In this document: positions 23,871 to 35,436 of the stretch, in pieces
Numbering within the stretch: the stretch's first letter is position 1
How the letters are laid out: every line of letters begins with the position of its first letter
Source: Phoronis australis
Taxonomy: Eukaryota; Phoronida; Phoronidae
Assembly (NCBI GenBank): GCA_002633005.1
Contig: NMRA01000256.1
Location: 532,120 to 591,335 of the forward strand
DNA length: 59,216 bases
Reading direction: 5' to 3'
Program-made: the position numbers and the translations under genes
The notes under the pieces: model-generated
Seen by the model: the letters and a program-made list of their open reading frames with translations, nothing else
What the model was told of the DNA's origin: nothing
Databases searched by the model: none

Positions 23871-26800
23871 GAGATATCTGTTTTACACCAAGATTCAAAT
23901 TTCGATGGAAGACCTTAGATATGGCCTAGTATGATTACGTGCTCCAGTTGTAACGCATAGGCGATCTTACGTATAAAGCTGGAGTTTCTGCAAGTTTCCC
24001 GAGACTATTGAATGCAGAACACCCAGGGCACTAGCGCTGCATTTTCCGCTAGAGGTATTCACTTATTCCAACGGAAACTGGATTCTACTCCATGACATAA
24101 CATTCCAAAGTCAGTCACCGACGAACACTTCTGGTAGCAGTTATTTTGCAAGTCCGCTATTATTAAGCTTTCGTGCATACTCGCGAAACACGCACCTTTC
24201 CTCGCATGATTTTGCGTGTGGTTTTTCACGATCTTGCTATGCGAGATTCTTCTATCTAGGGCCCACACACCAGAAACAGACATTAAACTGCCTTGAACAC
24301 TGAATAATCTGACCGCAATGGAGGACGGAGATTGGCAGACTTCAAAGACATGGCACCCGCAGGAGAAAGTTTCTCAAAATTCTTGGGTACACATGCAGAT
24401 ACCATGTACTATCTGGGAGTGACCCCCCCGGGGCACACACGCACGCAAACCTTCAAACAAAAGCAAAAAAAAAAACAACCGCCTTGGCGGTGGTAATAAT
24501 GAGATGAACTTTGATAATAAATTTGTCCGATAAATGAGAGTTTTAATGAGTGAGGTTTAAGTTATGCTTATTCTTTTTTTCTAATTTGCCGCTTGAGCCG
24601 ATGCATTTCTTCTAATCGAAAAATATTTAGCTTGCAACATTTAGTGATAGATGTCGCTGTAGTTTTCTAATCGTCTGTCGGTCGCCGGAATCCTTCGATC
24701 TTTTTGGATAGAAAAACATGGGTTTTCGGTACAAAGGTACCTTTCCAACATTTCAGAAAGTGCGTATTTACACAGTTTACAAGAAAACTGGAAAAATTTG
24801 CCTATTCGATATTATGTTAGTAGTCGTACATGTACGTGGAATTGAAGTATTAGATAAGGGGAGCACACTCGGTGTACACTTAATCGTTAAAGCATAAGCA
24901 AGCCGATGAATATCAGAATATTTCTCAGTTAGGAGTTGCTAAATGCATTTCCCACCAGGCACCCTTCCAATTTTTAATACCAATACGTACATTTATATAG
25001 GGAAACTATCTAATTTCACGAAGTTTTTCTTTCCTTTGTAAAGAAAATCTCACGAGTAGCACATCGTCGAACTTCTTGATTTTTTTCGATGAAAATTACA
25101 TTTTGTCTTCTTGTTAATGCATATTCTATGTATCGTTGAGCGAGGCATGTTGGTACAATGACATCACTCTCATACATGCGCAACACACGATATCTCGTTG
25201 GTATTGTAAAAGGGCCTCTGTTTCTGATGACAACACCCTAAGACATGTACCTGTAGGACGAAACTTTTGGAAAGGAAACAAGAAAGCGCTTTAGAATTCA
25301 GCGATATAATAATTAAGCAAGGCTGTTATTGTTTGTTTTTGAGTACTACCATAACAGAAAATACTTGCAAGATTCGCGGAGAGAAAAAGGAAAACTTCCC
25401 AGTTCCAAGTGAATGTAGACAATTCGTGTCACCAAATGAATAAGCTGGTGGCACAAACACACAACTACCTTTAAAATGTAAATCCGCCAATGAATGTGGC
25501 GCAACAATGACAAAGTAGTATTAAGCTCAGATGGCGAGACGCGACATGCAACTTGAAAAGTCAGAAGCAAATCACCTTATGATTGCCGATTGTTACTAGT
25601 TGTAGCTTACCTCGTCAGAGCAGGGATTTATTGAAATTGGCATATCATGCGACCTTAAAACGGATAAGTCATAATGGCTTTTAATGTGCATCGTAATACA
25701 CGCTACATACTGTACATCTATTGACTACCAGGTTCGATACAGTCACACATGTACATGTAAGTTTCTTCTAACAATAACCTTAAAGAAAACAAGGTTTTTG
25801 TCCGTACAGAAAGGTTTTCACAGCGGAGAAAAGTGATTTTTTTGGTAATGTTATTTTTTCAAAGTCAACGGAGAGCCACCGTAACATTACGATAAACGAT
25901 CATAAATCACGAGCGTAAAGATATTTCTCAACTGTAAATAACTTGTGTAATTTAACGATGTGAATTACGCCGGCCAGTAGCGGCTAGGCAAATCACGCGT
26001 TTCATACGTTGCTTGCACTTAAATACCTATCTATGTAGGCCTACAGCTTTAAATAAAACGGGGAACATGAAACTCGAAATTTTGTATGGCGTTGTCTGCT
26101 TTACTTTTGAGCAAAATCAAGATCAGTGGAGATTAGTCTGTGTTCGAGTACAGTATAATCTATGAATAATCCTTTCTAGTCCAAGTTTGCACTTGATGAC
26201 CTCTATATTGGTGATCCAAACTCGAGTAAAAACTCGAGAGTTCGAGTTTAGCGAGTTTAGATTCGTATTTTTAGCCTTCGATTTCGAGTAAAAAATTTAA
26301 CTCCAAGCCTTGGGCGTGTGCACGTTCTCGTAGTCCCAAGGTCTCAAAATAAGTAGTGGCACCGGATATAAACTGACAGTATGATTTACATTCTTATTGA
26401 CTACAGCAAAACTTTACAAGCTTATTGCAAGTTATATTGCTGACACTATGAGTTTTACACAATTTTTATAGCAAAGTAACATTTTCTTGCTATTCCATCT
26501 CGACTTACCCAGTACGTTGTATATGTTAAACAGGTGTTGGCGTGTGCGCATCGTGATACAAACTGAAGAAATGATCATAAAATCTAGCAATACATGATCT
26601 ACCACTTTATGTAACATATGTGACGAACACAAGCAAGTCGCCTCCACGGCGAAGATCAGATATAGGGATTGAGAACCAAGGAAAGGCACTCCATGTAAAT
26701 ACCATTACTTAACACCATCAGAATTTAGTCCAGCAGCTCACATTGCAAAACGCCGGACCACCCTCGAACGCAACAAACTTGCCTTAAGACATCTTAAGTA

Positions 26801-27346
26801 TGTTTCCACGGATTATCCTCTTTTCTCAACTCGTAAAACCACCAATCGGATGAGGATCTCACCTCTCCCGAGAGGCCCGGGCCGGTTGTCAAACTATCTG
26901 TGAGGTCTGAACAAACAATGAACCACTACACTATACATGTCCACATACTGGGAAAAGCTTTTTGGGTGAGTGCTCATCTTTACAATAATGCATGACCACT
27001 TACCGAAAAAAGACCTGACACAAAATGTTTTCCTTGCAGTTTGCTTCTTCCTAGACTAGAGAAAAACTTCAGCTAGACAGTGCACAAACTGCCTCTGTTG
27101 CTACATGTATTTTCTACCACAAAATCTGCAGGTGACGAGACCGGATCGTCTGCGAGTCGACTCATCAAGCAATGCCAAACAATATGTCGTAGAAATCGAA
27201 AACAGTTCGCGAGTCCGCCCAAAATTATATAAAAAATAGATATTTCACGAGTATGGGACGGTAAGAAATTAAATAGCAGTTATCGAAACCCAAAAAATGA
27301 CCACTTGGCATTGCTTTTGTTCCTCCATATTACAAGATTATGTTAT
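23870..27346. other. Unassigned non-coding sequence
   Basis: No gene, repeat family or RNA is recognised over about 3.5 kb. Short frames (74-85 codons) carry no motifs. A CTCGAGTAAAAACTCGAG hairpin lies near 26221-26238. Confidence 0.5.
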
Positions 27347-27356
27347 GCTTTTTCGT

Positions 27357-27836
27357 CAGCCTTGTCCCCAAGCCTCAAGATGACGCTGACCGGTTAGCCA
27401 TTTGAGATTTGGTTATGGGAAATACTTGGCTTCTTCGCAATGCTTGGCCGATGCATTGACGTTATTAAAACAAATTATTTTTACAGGCGTTGTTGCTGCT
27501 ATTTATGAAGCAAGAGGCATTGTTTTGGTTATTGTTTGAAATAAAGGTTGTTGGCGTAATTATTTTCACTTATTTTTATTAATAGTATAATTGATAGTAA
27601 TCAGTTTTGGAATAAAAAAGGCAATAATTTAGACCTAAACTGCTGCAATATACTGTTAGTTTTCATTTTTATATAATACTGCAGAAAACTTCAAAGTTTA
27701 TAAAGATTTATATTACTCGTGATATTTCGGCGATTCCCGTAAAATGCGTCAGAATTCTGGCCCATTTAATTTCCCATAACCTAGCCTCAAATGGCTAAAC
27801 CGACCACCGCCATCTTGAGGCTTGTGGAAGAGACTG
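27357..27836. mobile_element. 480-bp TIR element with perfect 10-bp target-site duplication
   Basis: The ends are CAGCCTTGTCC...AAGCCTCAAGATG and its inverted counterpart CATCTTGAGGCTT...AGACTG. Further inside, TTAGCCATTTGAG and GGTTATGGGAAAT pair with CTCAAATGGCTAA and ATTTCCCATAACC, so the TIRs are about 65 bp. GCTTTTTCGT directly precedes the element (27347-27356) and directly follows it (27837-27846). A 9-11-bp duplication is typical of Mutator-like elements, although CAG termini resemble hAT (8 bp). No transposase is present. Confidence 0.8.
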
Positions 27837-27839
27837 GCT

Positions 27840-28380
27840 TTTTCGTGTGAGGTTACTGCATATGGTCCCTCGTGCTGAGATAGCTGTCACCAGTTATCAT
27901 GCATGAGAATCTGAAATCGGACCGGAACGATCCACGCTTCTAGCGACGCTAGCGGTGAAATAAGTGCACAATTTAACTCAGCAAAGGTCTAGTGGGCTAT
28001 TGAGCGAGGCCATGGCAACATCGTGTTGCCAGGAGCTCGCCCATAACCCATTGTGGCTAGTCTGTACATGGGAAGTTTCGAAACTAGAGCTATCGCTAGG
28101 GCTGACCATTCGCCATTACTGTGGTACCGTTACGACAACTTTGCCAAAATCCAGGAGTAGAACGCTGGTGAATTTCTAGGTCACACCAAACTGTGGACCT
28201 CACATCAACTAAAGTTTAACATTGAGGACCATAAACAAAAAACAGTTGCAGGCGATTTGGTACATGTTGTACCAGACGTGCGCAGGCCGCGCATGTGGGC
28301 CCATTGCACTGATCACCTGGGACTATTTTTGTGCTTTATTAATATATAGCTAAAACCGAGCTGAGGCCACCCGTTCCAAA
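27840..28380. other. Unassigned sequence
   Basis: A 71-codon plus-strand frame at 27964-28179 has no motif. Nothing else is recognised before the LINE fragment. Confidence 0.45.
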
Positions 28381-28600
28381 CGCCTGCACAAAAAATTGAA
28401 AAAGTGTACAATAAATTTTGTAAGTTCTTATGGCGAATTGGATAACATGATTCCAATTTTGCAGTGAGAAGAGAGCTTGGTAGAGTGACAATTACGGTTC
28501 ATTCATTATTGAGAATTGTTAAATACTGGTTAAAGATTGCCAAAATGCCAAGTTATCGATCGCTACATGTATGTTAGCGTGTGGCCGTGTGCTATAATGT
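28380..28600 (+). pseudogene. LINE ORF2 fragment (RT-distal)
   Basis: The plus strand gives IEKVYNKFCKFL, then after a stop NFAVRRELGR and SLLRIVKYWLKI, the segment that follows the reverse transcriptase in LINEs of the same general type as 19560-21150 and 40840-41690 (compare GECGR there with RRELGR here). Both RT and the C-terminal zinc knuckle are missing. At least one stop interrupts the block. It is an internal fragment of a dead element. Confidence 0.6.
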
Positions 28601-28837
28601 ACAATATGAAATGAATGAACGAAGTAAGTGTTTCTGGGCTTTAAATGTCAAACGATTATTATTTACAGTACGAATGGTTTTGGAATTGTTTGGACACAAC
28701 AGGGGTAAGCGAGACTGTCTCATTTATATTTTAATTTCAGCATCGATTCTGTGACTTTGATGTCCAGGATTGGAGAAACAGTATATCTCCCCATAATTAT
28801 AGAATTTTAAAAATGAGTTTCTTATTAAAACACATAA

Positions 28838-29040
28838 CATGTCTAGAAAACAGAAAAATCAGGAACCCCAACTGGGAATCGAACCACAGGTCTCTAGATT
28901 GCCGGTCTAGTGCTCTCACCGCAATCTAGAGACCTGTGGTTCGATTCCCAGTTGGGGATCCTGATTTTTCTGTGTTTATTTGATATATTTCATTACTAGC
29001 CAACCTCAGCTTCAATATATTTACCATGTCTAGGAAACAG
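28838..29040. repeat. tRNA-like palindrome flanked by a 16-bp direct repeat
   Basis: The arms 28851-28902 and 28921-28972 are 52 bp each and reverse-complementary with one mismatch, separated by 18 bp. Read on the minus strand, the left arm plus loop is a tRNA-like 3' portion. It has GGTGAGAGCACTAG as D-arm tail, a CTAGA/TCTAG anticodon stem enclosing CCGGCAA, and GGTTCGATTCCC as B box and T-loop. The right arm repeats the anticodon-to-acceptor part on the plus strand. CATGTCTAGAAAACAG (28838-28853) recurs as CATGTCTAGGAAACAG at 29025-29040, which looks like a retroposition target-site duplication. The 5' acceptor half and first half of the D-arm are absent, and position 33 is C rather than T, so a functional tRNA is unlikely. 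Confidence 0.7.
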
Positions 29041-29129
29041 TTGTCTTAGAGTAGCCCTCGCAAGACTTAGATGTTCGTCTCATTCTTTAATCGCACATAA
29101 GGCCGGGAAGTTTTTTTGGTCTGAGTAGA

Positions 29130-29840
29130 GAGGAAACAACATGCCCCTGTTGCAATAGTGGTAAAGTGGAACCTACCCACACTGATCTGTACCTGAATTC
29201 TCGCTCAAACCATCATCTCCAACATAAAAGATCAGTTGTGCGTACACTTTTAAACTGAGATGGACAATAAGTTACAGAAGAAAGTGACAGATTTTGAACA
29301 GGCTAGACTGAATCAAACATGTGTTGCGTGACAACGACTACTCCGACTGGATGTTCGATCCCAGACCCAATGTGTCTAAGGAGGTTGACGCTTTTAGAGT
29401 AAACGTACAGTAGGTTCACAGTCTCTCGAAAAAAATGCCAATATCGTCAGAGAACACCAGATAGGCACATACTACAAACTATTTTACACAAAAGAGTGCT
29501 TTGGTTCATCCGAAAAACAAGTCAGACGACAACAAGAAATACAGGGTGATATACATGATCAAGTGCCCCCATTGTCCAGCCCAATATGGTGGTGAGACCG
29601 CTCGGAATAGAGACACCAGACTAAAAGAAAATTTTTACATATCACCTGGCAACCTTACAGCCGCAGGAGAATACCGCATGGCGACATCTGCAAACCTACA
29701 GTCAAAATACCAACCAGAGAAAATAAATGTTATAATCGTGAAATCCGAGAAGCAATAGAAATCATGAGCAAAAAGCCGAAATAGAACAGAGACAGAGGAT
29801 ATGAATTACCAGCGCCTCCTCGCAAATGACAGCCACCAGC
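29130..29840 (+). pseudogene. Penelope-like retroelement: RT tail and GIY-YIG endonuclease fragment
   Basis: The order of blocks is that of a Penelope-like element. THTDLYLNS and [10 protein letters not shown] (29170-29260) come from the region after the RT active site. ALRDNDYSDWMF-type linker sequence lies at about 29315-29360. The frame at 29501-29758 contains YMIKCPHCPAQYGGETARNR, the GIY-YIG nuclease core (usually YxIxCxxCxxxYIGETGR), and EAIEIMSKKPK, then NRDRGYELPAL, closes the domain near 29760-29815. Ile-Gly of the YIG motif is Gly-Gly here, and stops split linker and tail. Upstream RT palm motifs are missing, so it is a 5'-truncated dead copy. Confidence 0.75.
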
Positions 29841-30176
29841 TGGTGCTGGAAAACCGGCACGGACCATCCACTGATGACCATGTGACACGAAGATTCCCGG
29901 CAGCACCCGTACTAAAGGCCCAGGTTAGGACCAAAAGCTAGGTTCGCAAGTGCAAACAGTCGCCGATAGATCAAACTACTCTATTCCCTAAACTATGTAA
30001 CGGCGCCAGATATGGCGTGTTATGTGTTGCAAAATTCAATGTTAAAAAAATTAGGTTTGATGTTATTATGTGTATTCGATACCTTATATTTATATTTGAT
30101 CTTACAGTATGTACATTTGATGTCAAAATATTTGTATTCCATAATGAAAATACTTATGTGCGATAACTTAGTTTTT

Positions 30177-30245
30177 TGTTCGATGTTTCATTTTATATGT
30201 TCGATGTTTCGTTTTATGTGTTCGATGTTTCTTTTGATATGTTCA
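30177..30245 (+). repeat. 21-bp subterminal tandem repeat, left arm
   Basis: Three units of TGTTCGATGTTTC plus an 8-bp AT-rich tail follow one another, with a partial fourth. The related TGTTCGATGTTTT occurs inverted in the right arm near 30665-30677. Subterminal repeats of this kind often bind transposase; here that is inference. Confidence 0.7.
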
Positions 30246-30309
30246 ATAACGGAATTATGGGTATTATGAAACGACGTCCCTGATTGGTTCCTGGAATTAA
30301 ATAAAAAGG

Positions 30310-30558
30310 GTGGCTACCGAAGAAGAGTTGCTTCCTCATTTTTTCGACAATTTAGCCCATTTCATCGATATTTGTGAACACGAATTCAGTTCAAGCGATT
30401 CAGAGGTGGTTAATGATGCTATGCAACAGATAGATGCCTATTTATACGCCCTTAAGTCCATTGACGAGCGATTTCGCGAGGAAATCGGTTCTGACCCTAA
30501 CCAGCCAACAACAAACCAAGCCCAGGGTGAATCAACAAGTTCCACTACGCGCGGGTAA
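30310..30558 (+). CDS. Orphan acidic 82-codon frame inside the 911-bp TIR element
   Basis: The frame begins at GTG (30310) where the context AAAGGGTGGCTACC suggests a mutated ATGGCT start; an in-frame stop lies 12 bp upstream and the first true ATG is residue 38. The product is acidic and predicted helical (residues 1-60, with EEELLPHFFDNL and DAMQQIDAYLYALKS), then Pro/Asn/Gln/Ser/Thr-rich. The stop overlaps a splice-donor-like CGGGTAAAT at 30552-30560, so the frame could be a first exon whose downstream exons were deleted. An ATTGG box at 30283-30287 and a TATA-like TTAAATAAAAAG at 30297-30308 precede it, though the latter is very close to the start. I do not recognise the protein. Acidic helical N-termini do occur before integrase-type transposase domains in animal DNA transposons, which is only a suggestion. 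Confidence 0.45.
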   Translation: MATEEELLPHFFDNLAHFIDICEHEFSSSDSEVVNDAMQQIDAYLYALKSIDERFREEIGSDPNQPTTNQAQGESTSSTTRG

Positions 30559-30761
30559 ATAACGTCTCAACACAGCTGACCAATCACAGCCGTCATTTTA
30601 ATTTACCCAGAGCAAAGATTTTATATAGTATCTTTGCCCAGAGTTCCATTATCGGATGTAACCGGAAAACATCGAACATAAATTTTCAAAACATTGAATA
30701 CAATAGTAATGAACATTGAATACATATAATCTTATGAAACATAAATGTAGAAAACATTGAA

Positions 30762-30848
30762 TATAAGATCAAAAATAAATATAAGAAGATCAAAAATAAA
30801 TATAAGAAGATCAAATATAAATATAAGAAGATCAAATATAAATATAAG
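30762..30848 (-). repeat. 21-bp tandem minisatellite, right arm
   Basis: About four units of ATAAGAAGATCAAAWATAAA (plus one T) run head to tail. Left- and right-arm units differ in sequence but share the 21-bp period. Confidence 0.8.
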
Positions 30849-30929
30849 ATATCCAATACATATAATTACATCAAACCTATTTTTTTTGAACATTGAATTT
30901 TGCAACACATAACACGCCATAGCCAGATA

Positions 30930-33900
30930 TGAACATTCATTCAATCAAAACTGATGTAATCACAAAACTGTTTTTACTGTTTCTTGAGATGTCACATCAT
31001 TTTCAATTCATGCAAATTATTGTTTTTGTAAAAATCACAAAAACACCTATTTTTGATAGCTCAATCTCTTGCAAACGTAGACAAATAAATATAATTCCTA
31101 ACAACGTTTCGCAGAATAATGAAAAGTATCGGAATGTTTCATTTGAATTCGATCAGCTATTTGTGAAATATGACGTTCTCCAAGTTTTTAGGGTCCTACA
31201 TAACCTTAATAATGAAAAGACAAAGAATATTTTTATAACAAAGCGCATGTGCACATAGCTGAAGGTCTGAAACACTCAGTCGTCTGGTCACGGATTATTC
31301 ATCTTGGCAAATTCATGAATGGGGAAACGTCATCATGGATGAAATCCAAAAGGTTCGATAGAAGTTCAAAATTAAACAAGACGTGATTGTACCACTGCGT
31401 AGCGATATTAGCAAAAGATATTATATGCTTGCTCACCCAGCCATTTCTTTGTGGGGCAGCAAGGCTTTTCCAACAAGATGTTACACTCTCGTGCCTACAT
31501 GTATTTGACTCATGTTGGCACATTCGAGCTTTAAGGAATGACATGGACATGCGCAGCGGGCATGAATCTTCGTCTGCCTATCACTACGCAGAATTCAAAC
31601 TGCTTTACACATTGTTATGTTATTCTGACAGCTTGTTTACAGTTGACTTCTTTTCCAGCAAATATTTACTGGCACTTTAAAAACCAGGGTAGTAATTGAT
31701 CGACAATTGATAATGTCTTGCCCCTCCCCAAGTTTCTATTGATTATGACCTGGGCAAACACTAAACGATCATTAATGCATAGCAAGACCATCGATGTCAT
31801 TTCTATGTCAAGAATGACCAAGTATGCTATTTAGTTACATTCGTAATGTAAAGTTATTTAAATATAATTAGAAAATTTCATATAAGGCGCAGGAATTTGG
31901 ACACGAGATCTCCTACCATCTCACAAGAAGTCAATCTTGTGTTAACTGGTAGACGTTGGTGAGAGCACTGCGTTTTTCGATAGTGAATTAGACCAAATAC
32001 GTCCATCTAAACTCTGTTGACCTAACTTATGTATTTATTTCTATATCCGTTGTTTTGATAACGGTATTGGTTCTTTCAGTTCACATGCCGCGCACATTCT
32101 GCCAAAATGTTCTCATTGGCACTATCCAATTCTTCGAACATGTCTGCCATTGATATAGGCAGAAAGGAAGATACATCCAATTATTTCCTGCCTGTCGGCG
32201 ACATTACAACCCCGAAAATTGCTATAATTTTAAAAATGCAAACAGTCAACGTGCGGGTTATATATCACAGTTTTATTTTTCAGGGTCACCTGATTAGTTT
32301 TTTGCATTAAATTTCATTAGATTCGTAAACTGTTAACATTGTTCTTGTAGGACTTATATTCATTTGTATTATTTTCGTAAACAGTTTTCAATTGGCAAAA
32401 TAGATGTGACAAAATCCAAAAAAGCTAAATCTCTGAGCAGTGTTTTGATTGAGGTCCAACAACACTGGGGCCTGTTTCCGAACTGTCTATAGCCAACTGT
32501 TATTTTTTAATCTTTTGGCTTTGACTCTGAGTCTGCTCCCAAGCAGGCTAGGAATGTCTTTTGGCTTCGAATTGTAGAGATATTTCTGACTTTTAGCCTT
32601 AGCCTTCTGCGAGTTTAAAACCTGTTTCGCGGTAAGAAAAAGCTAGCCAAAATCACGTGATCTCATGGAAAATACATGGCGATATCTCGCAGAGTCTCTC
32701 GAGATCTTGCTTTTGTAGCGGTGTACCAGCGCTATTGAGCTCGACCCAGATTTCGTGAAACAAGCCGAGTCATCCATTGACTGATTTTAGCCAAAAGACA
32801 ACTGAGACAATAGATTCCTAGAGAAAGTGCCCCGGAGACACAACAAAGATAGAAACAGCTGATTTTCCAAGATGCCAACTAAAACAAATTTCGGGAATGG
32901 AACTAGGCTACTGCAAATCTGTGTCTTTTAGATGACAACCAATTTCCACGTCTTGTTCCGAGTATTAGCTGTAAGATGGTGACGTTTGTTGCAAAATGCA
33001 CAGTATACAGCGAGCAATTCACGCAGTGAGGAGAAAGCTCGTTCACGTACAATGACCACAGACTGACATACCGCGAACTGAGCACACGTCCACCTTCATT
33101 AGTAAAATTCGTCAATTATGCGTTTTACCCACTTTAGAAACAAACGAGTACCATTTTTTCCACAACCCCATAATAAAGGGCCTTTGGCACCAACGACGTG
33201 CTGAGTGACAGTGTGCGCCATTGTGTAGACTGATTTCGTTAAGTGTGATGTTATCTGGTCGCAAACGTCAGTGAATAATTGCGCCTAAAGTACCAATGAC
33301 TTTACAAAAGTTTCTTGTTCATTACTTAACATCTATAGACAGATTCAATCAAATATAATAAAATAGTTCCCACATATGTTCAGTGTTTTTAAGTAAAACA
33401 TTTATTAATCCAACCAACCAGTACATAGTTGTACAGCAATATGAAATATAGCCAAGTACACCAAACAGATTAGAAACATTATCGAACCCTATAAAAGCTA
33501 GTTGCTAGGCAAAAAAGTAGACCACCTAGCTTGGAATCTCTCAGGAGCCATTCCTTATGTTGAATGTTGGTAGATTTGTCAAACAGAAGTTTCAAAGAAG
33601 TTTAAAATGTTTTACTCCAGGGTTTCACCTTTGTTTTTGTCACAAGACATAACTGGATTATAATGAACTATCTTCTGTTCTATTCACATGAACAAGCCTT
33701 CAAATTTCAGAAGACTTATAATTTTGCGAAGCTAAAATCTATTGTTTTGAAGACATTCGGCTAAATCTTCAGTTTTGTCAAATTTCTGCATAATTAAATG
33801 ATTCGTTATCGCAATCTGTGTTTTTGAACGTGTTTACACTGAGGCCTCTGAGTTAAGCACCTGGTACCCGTGTAATAGAGAGTGAACTGAATTTGACTTT

Positions 33901-35435
33901 TGTGACGTAGGAACTCCTCCCATGTACTCATGTAATGCAGACTCGTCGATATAAACTCTCTGGCTACGAATAGCAACGCGCAAACTGCCTGGCAGCGAAT
34001 TACAGGCGCTGATATGGTAAAATACCACGCAATCTGCTTAACAATACCCAAATGAACAATGATGGCAAGCGCTGAAAAATCGGAAAAAAATAAAACATTC
34101 ATTGGTCAGTCTAAGCCCAAACACATGAAGCTCTAGTTGCATTACGAATATTTTGAACTCTGCTCGTGTTTGAATAACACCATGCTCTGCAAGCTGGCGT
34201 CGAATGTTAAGAAAAGTCGTAAAAATTTCTTTCGTCAGTGAACAGCCGGTACGCACAGGTGGCTCTCGTAGTCAACAAGAACACAGGTTTACGTCAATCA
34301 GAAACAAGTACCCACGCATTGTGTTCACTTTGCTTGAAGAGGTGGTTTTCAAAGGGCAAATTTGGAATGTTCTACCTACACAGTTGTGACGAATGTACGG
34401 GTGTACATGTACCGTAAAATAATCTTTTTCGGTTCTCTTGACGTGCCTATAAGAATTCGTAATTCTAAATTAACTGAGCAATTTATCATTAAAAAGGCCA
34501 GTTCCAAAACACGACTCCATTGTCTGTTTCCCCGCATGCACATTGAAATCCTCGACGACTACTTAATTTTCAAATGGCTCATTCAAGTACGAATCTAGTT
34601 GAGAAGGTATGTGAAGTTGGCTAAATTTGTTGCTTAACTTTTCAAAAGAGATTCTTTCGATAAAACGGCACGGGGAACAAGAGATTTATGTGGAAAATCC
34701 TGACATTTTAGCATATACTGACGACTACTCTTACCAACCGTCTTTTTCAGTGTTTGTTTGAACCCGGTACTGTATTTTAGCTCATTTAATTGCCTTCCAT
34801 GGCTAACTACAACTGCACCGTTTTCTAGCGTGTCCGTAAATAGTTATTTACAGACATGTGACGGGGTTGGGAACTGTTTTACCTACAGAGTGACCCGTGG
34901 GCTGGGGACTTCCCAATTTTGTCAGATCCAGTTACCAGAATTTTGAGTGCCACAAAATCATATACTAATAAAGTAACAATACTAACACCGTTGGTTGCTA
35001 AGGTGGTCCAAACAAACCTTTGGTTATGGAATACGGCAAATATTTGGCGTCTCTTTCTCTGCTTACAGGCGTTTATCAGTGTATCATGCATGTTCCTAGT
35101 TGGCAATTAATTCTTGTTTATACCCGCCACATGTTTGCAAAATAGATTTAAATGTAGCGCTTCATCGTATAGTTATAGAATTGTCTAATCGAACGGGATG
35201 TCATACCACGGCAAATTACTACCCCCGGTTATTATCGGCGTTTGCAGTAATCAAATCAATTACCGGCACGTATTTTTACCTAATAACAGCGTCATAACGT
35301 GTAACAAAGTTTAACAGTGGCTTGTTATAAGGATATTTCTCGGACTTGTTTCTGACAACATAAATCAGCAAAACCAGAGAAGTAACTAGAGCAGGCTAAG
35401 TTGTTAGCTCATTGCGTAATACAGCACAATCGATC
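30930..35435. other. Unassigned sequence with dispersed repeat R1 copy C
   Basis: Open frames of 98-109 codons (30929-31258, 31387-31680, 33806-34102) have no recognisable domain. Copy C of R1 lies at 32625-32752. A GGTGAGAGCACTG string at 31958-31970 resembles the D-arm of the palindrome at 28.9 kb, but no other tRNA-like part accompanies it. Confidence 0.4.
32625..32752 (+). repeat. Dispersed repeat family R1, copy C
   Basis: This is the best preserved copy: GCGGTAAGAAAAAGCTAGCC, ATCACGTGATCTC, CATGGCGATATCTCGC, TCTCGAGATCTTGC, then a GTACCAGCGCTATTGAGCTC segment. The inverted fragment at about 23260-23330 may be a fourth, weaker member, since it contains GATATCGCCATGCG. Confidence 0.5.
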
Positions 35436-35436
35436 T

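Larger units (their letters stand above)
30011..30921. mobile_element. 911-bp TIR element with 6-bp target-site duplication
   Basis: The element starts TATGGCGTGTTATGTGTTGC at 30011 and ends with the exact reverse complement at 30921. GCCAGA flanks both sides (30005-30010 and 30922-30927). Similarity between the ends continues inwards over a long AT-rich stretch with TTCAATGTT motifs. Each arm also carries tandem 21-bp units, at 30177-30239 on the left and 30762-30848 on the right. It encloses one 82-codon frame (30310-30558). A 6-bp duplication is uncommon; Polinton elements have it, but these termini do not begin AG. The superfamily is unknown. It abuts the Penelope-like relic. Confidence 0.8.

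Noticed and set aside
28861-28921. Functional tRNA-Ala (anticodon GGC) on the minus strand
   Set aside because: The 5' acceptor strand and first half of the D-arm are missing, position 33 is C instead of T, and the unit is part of a palindrome.
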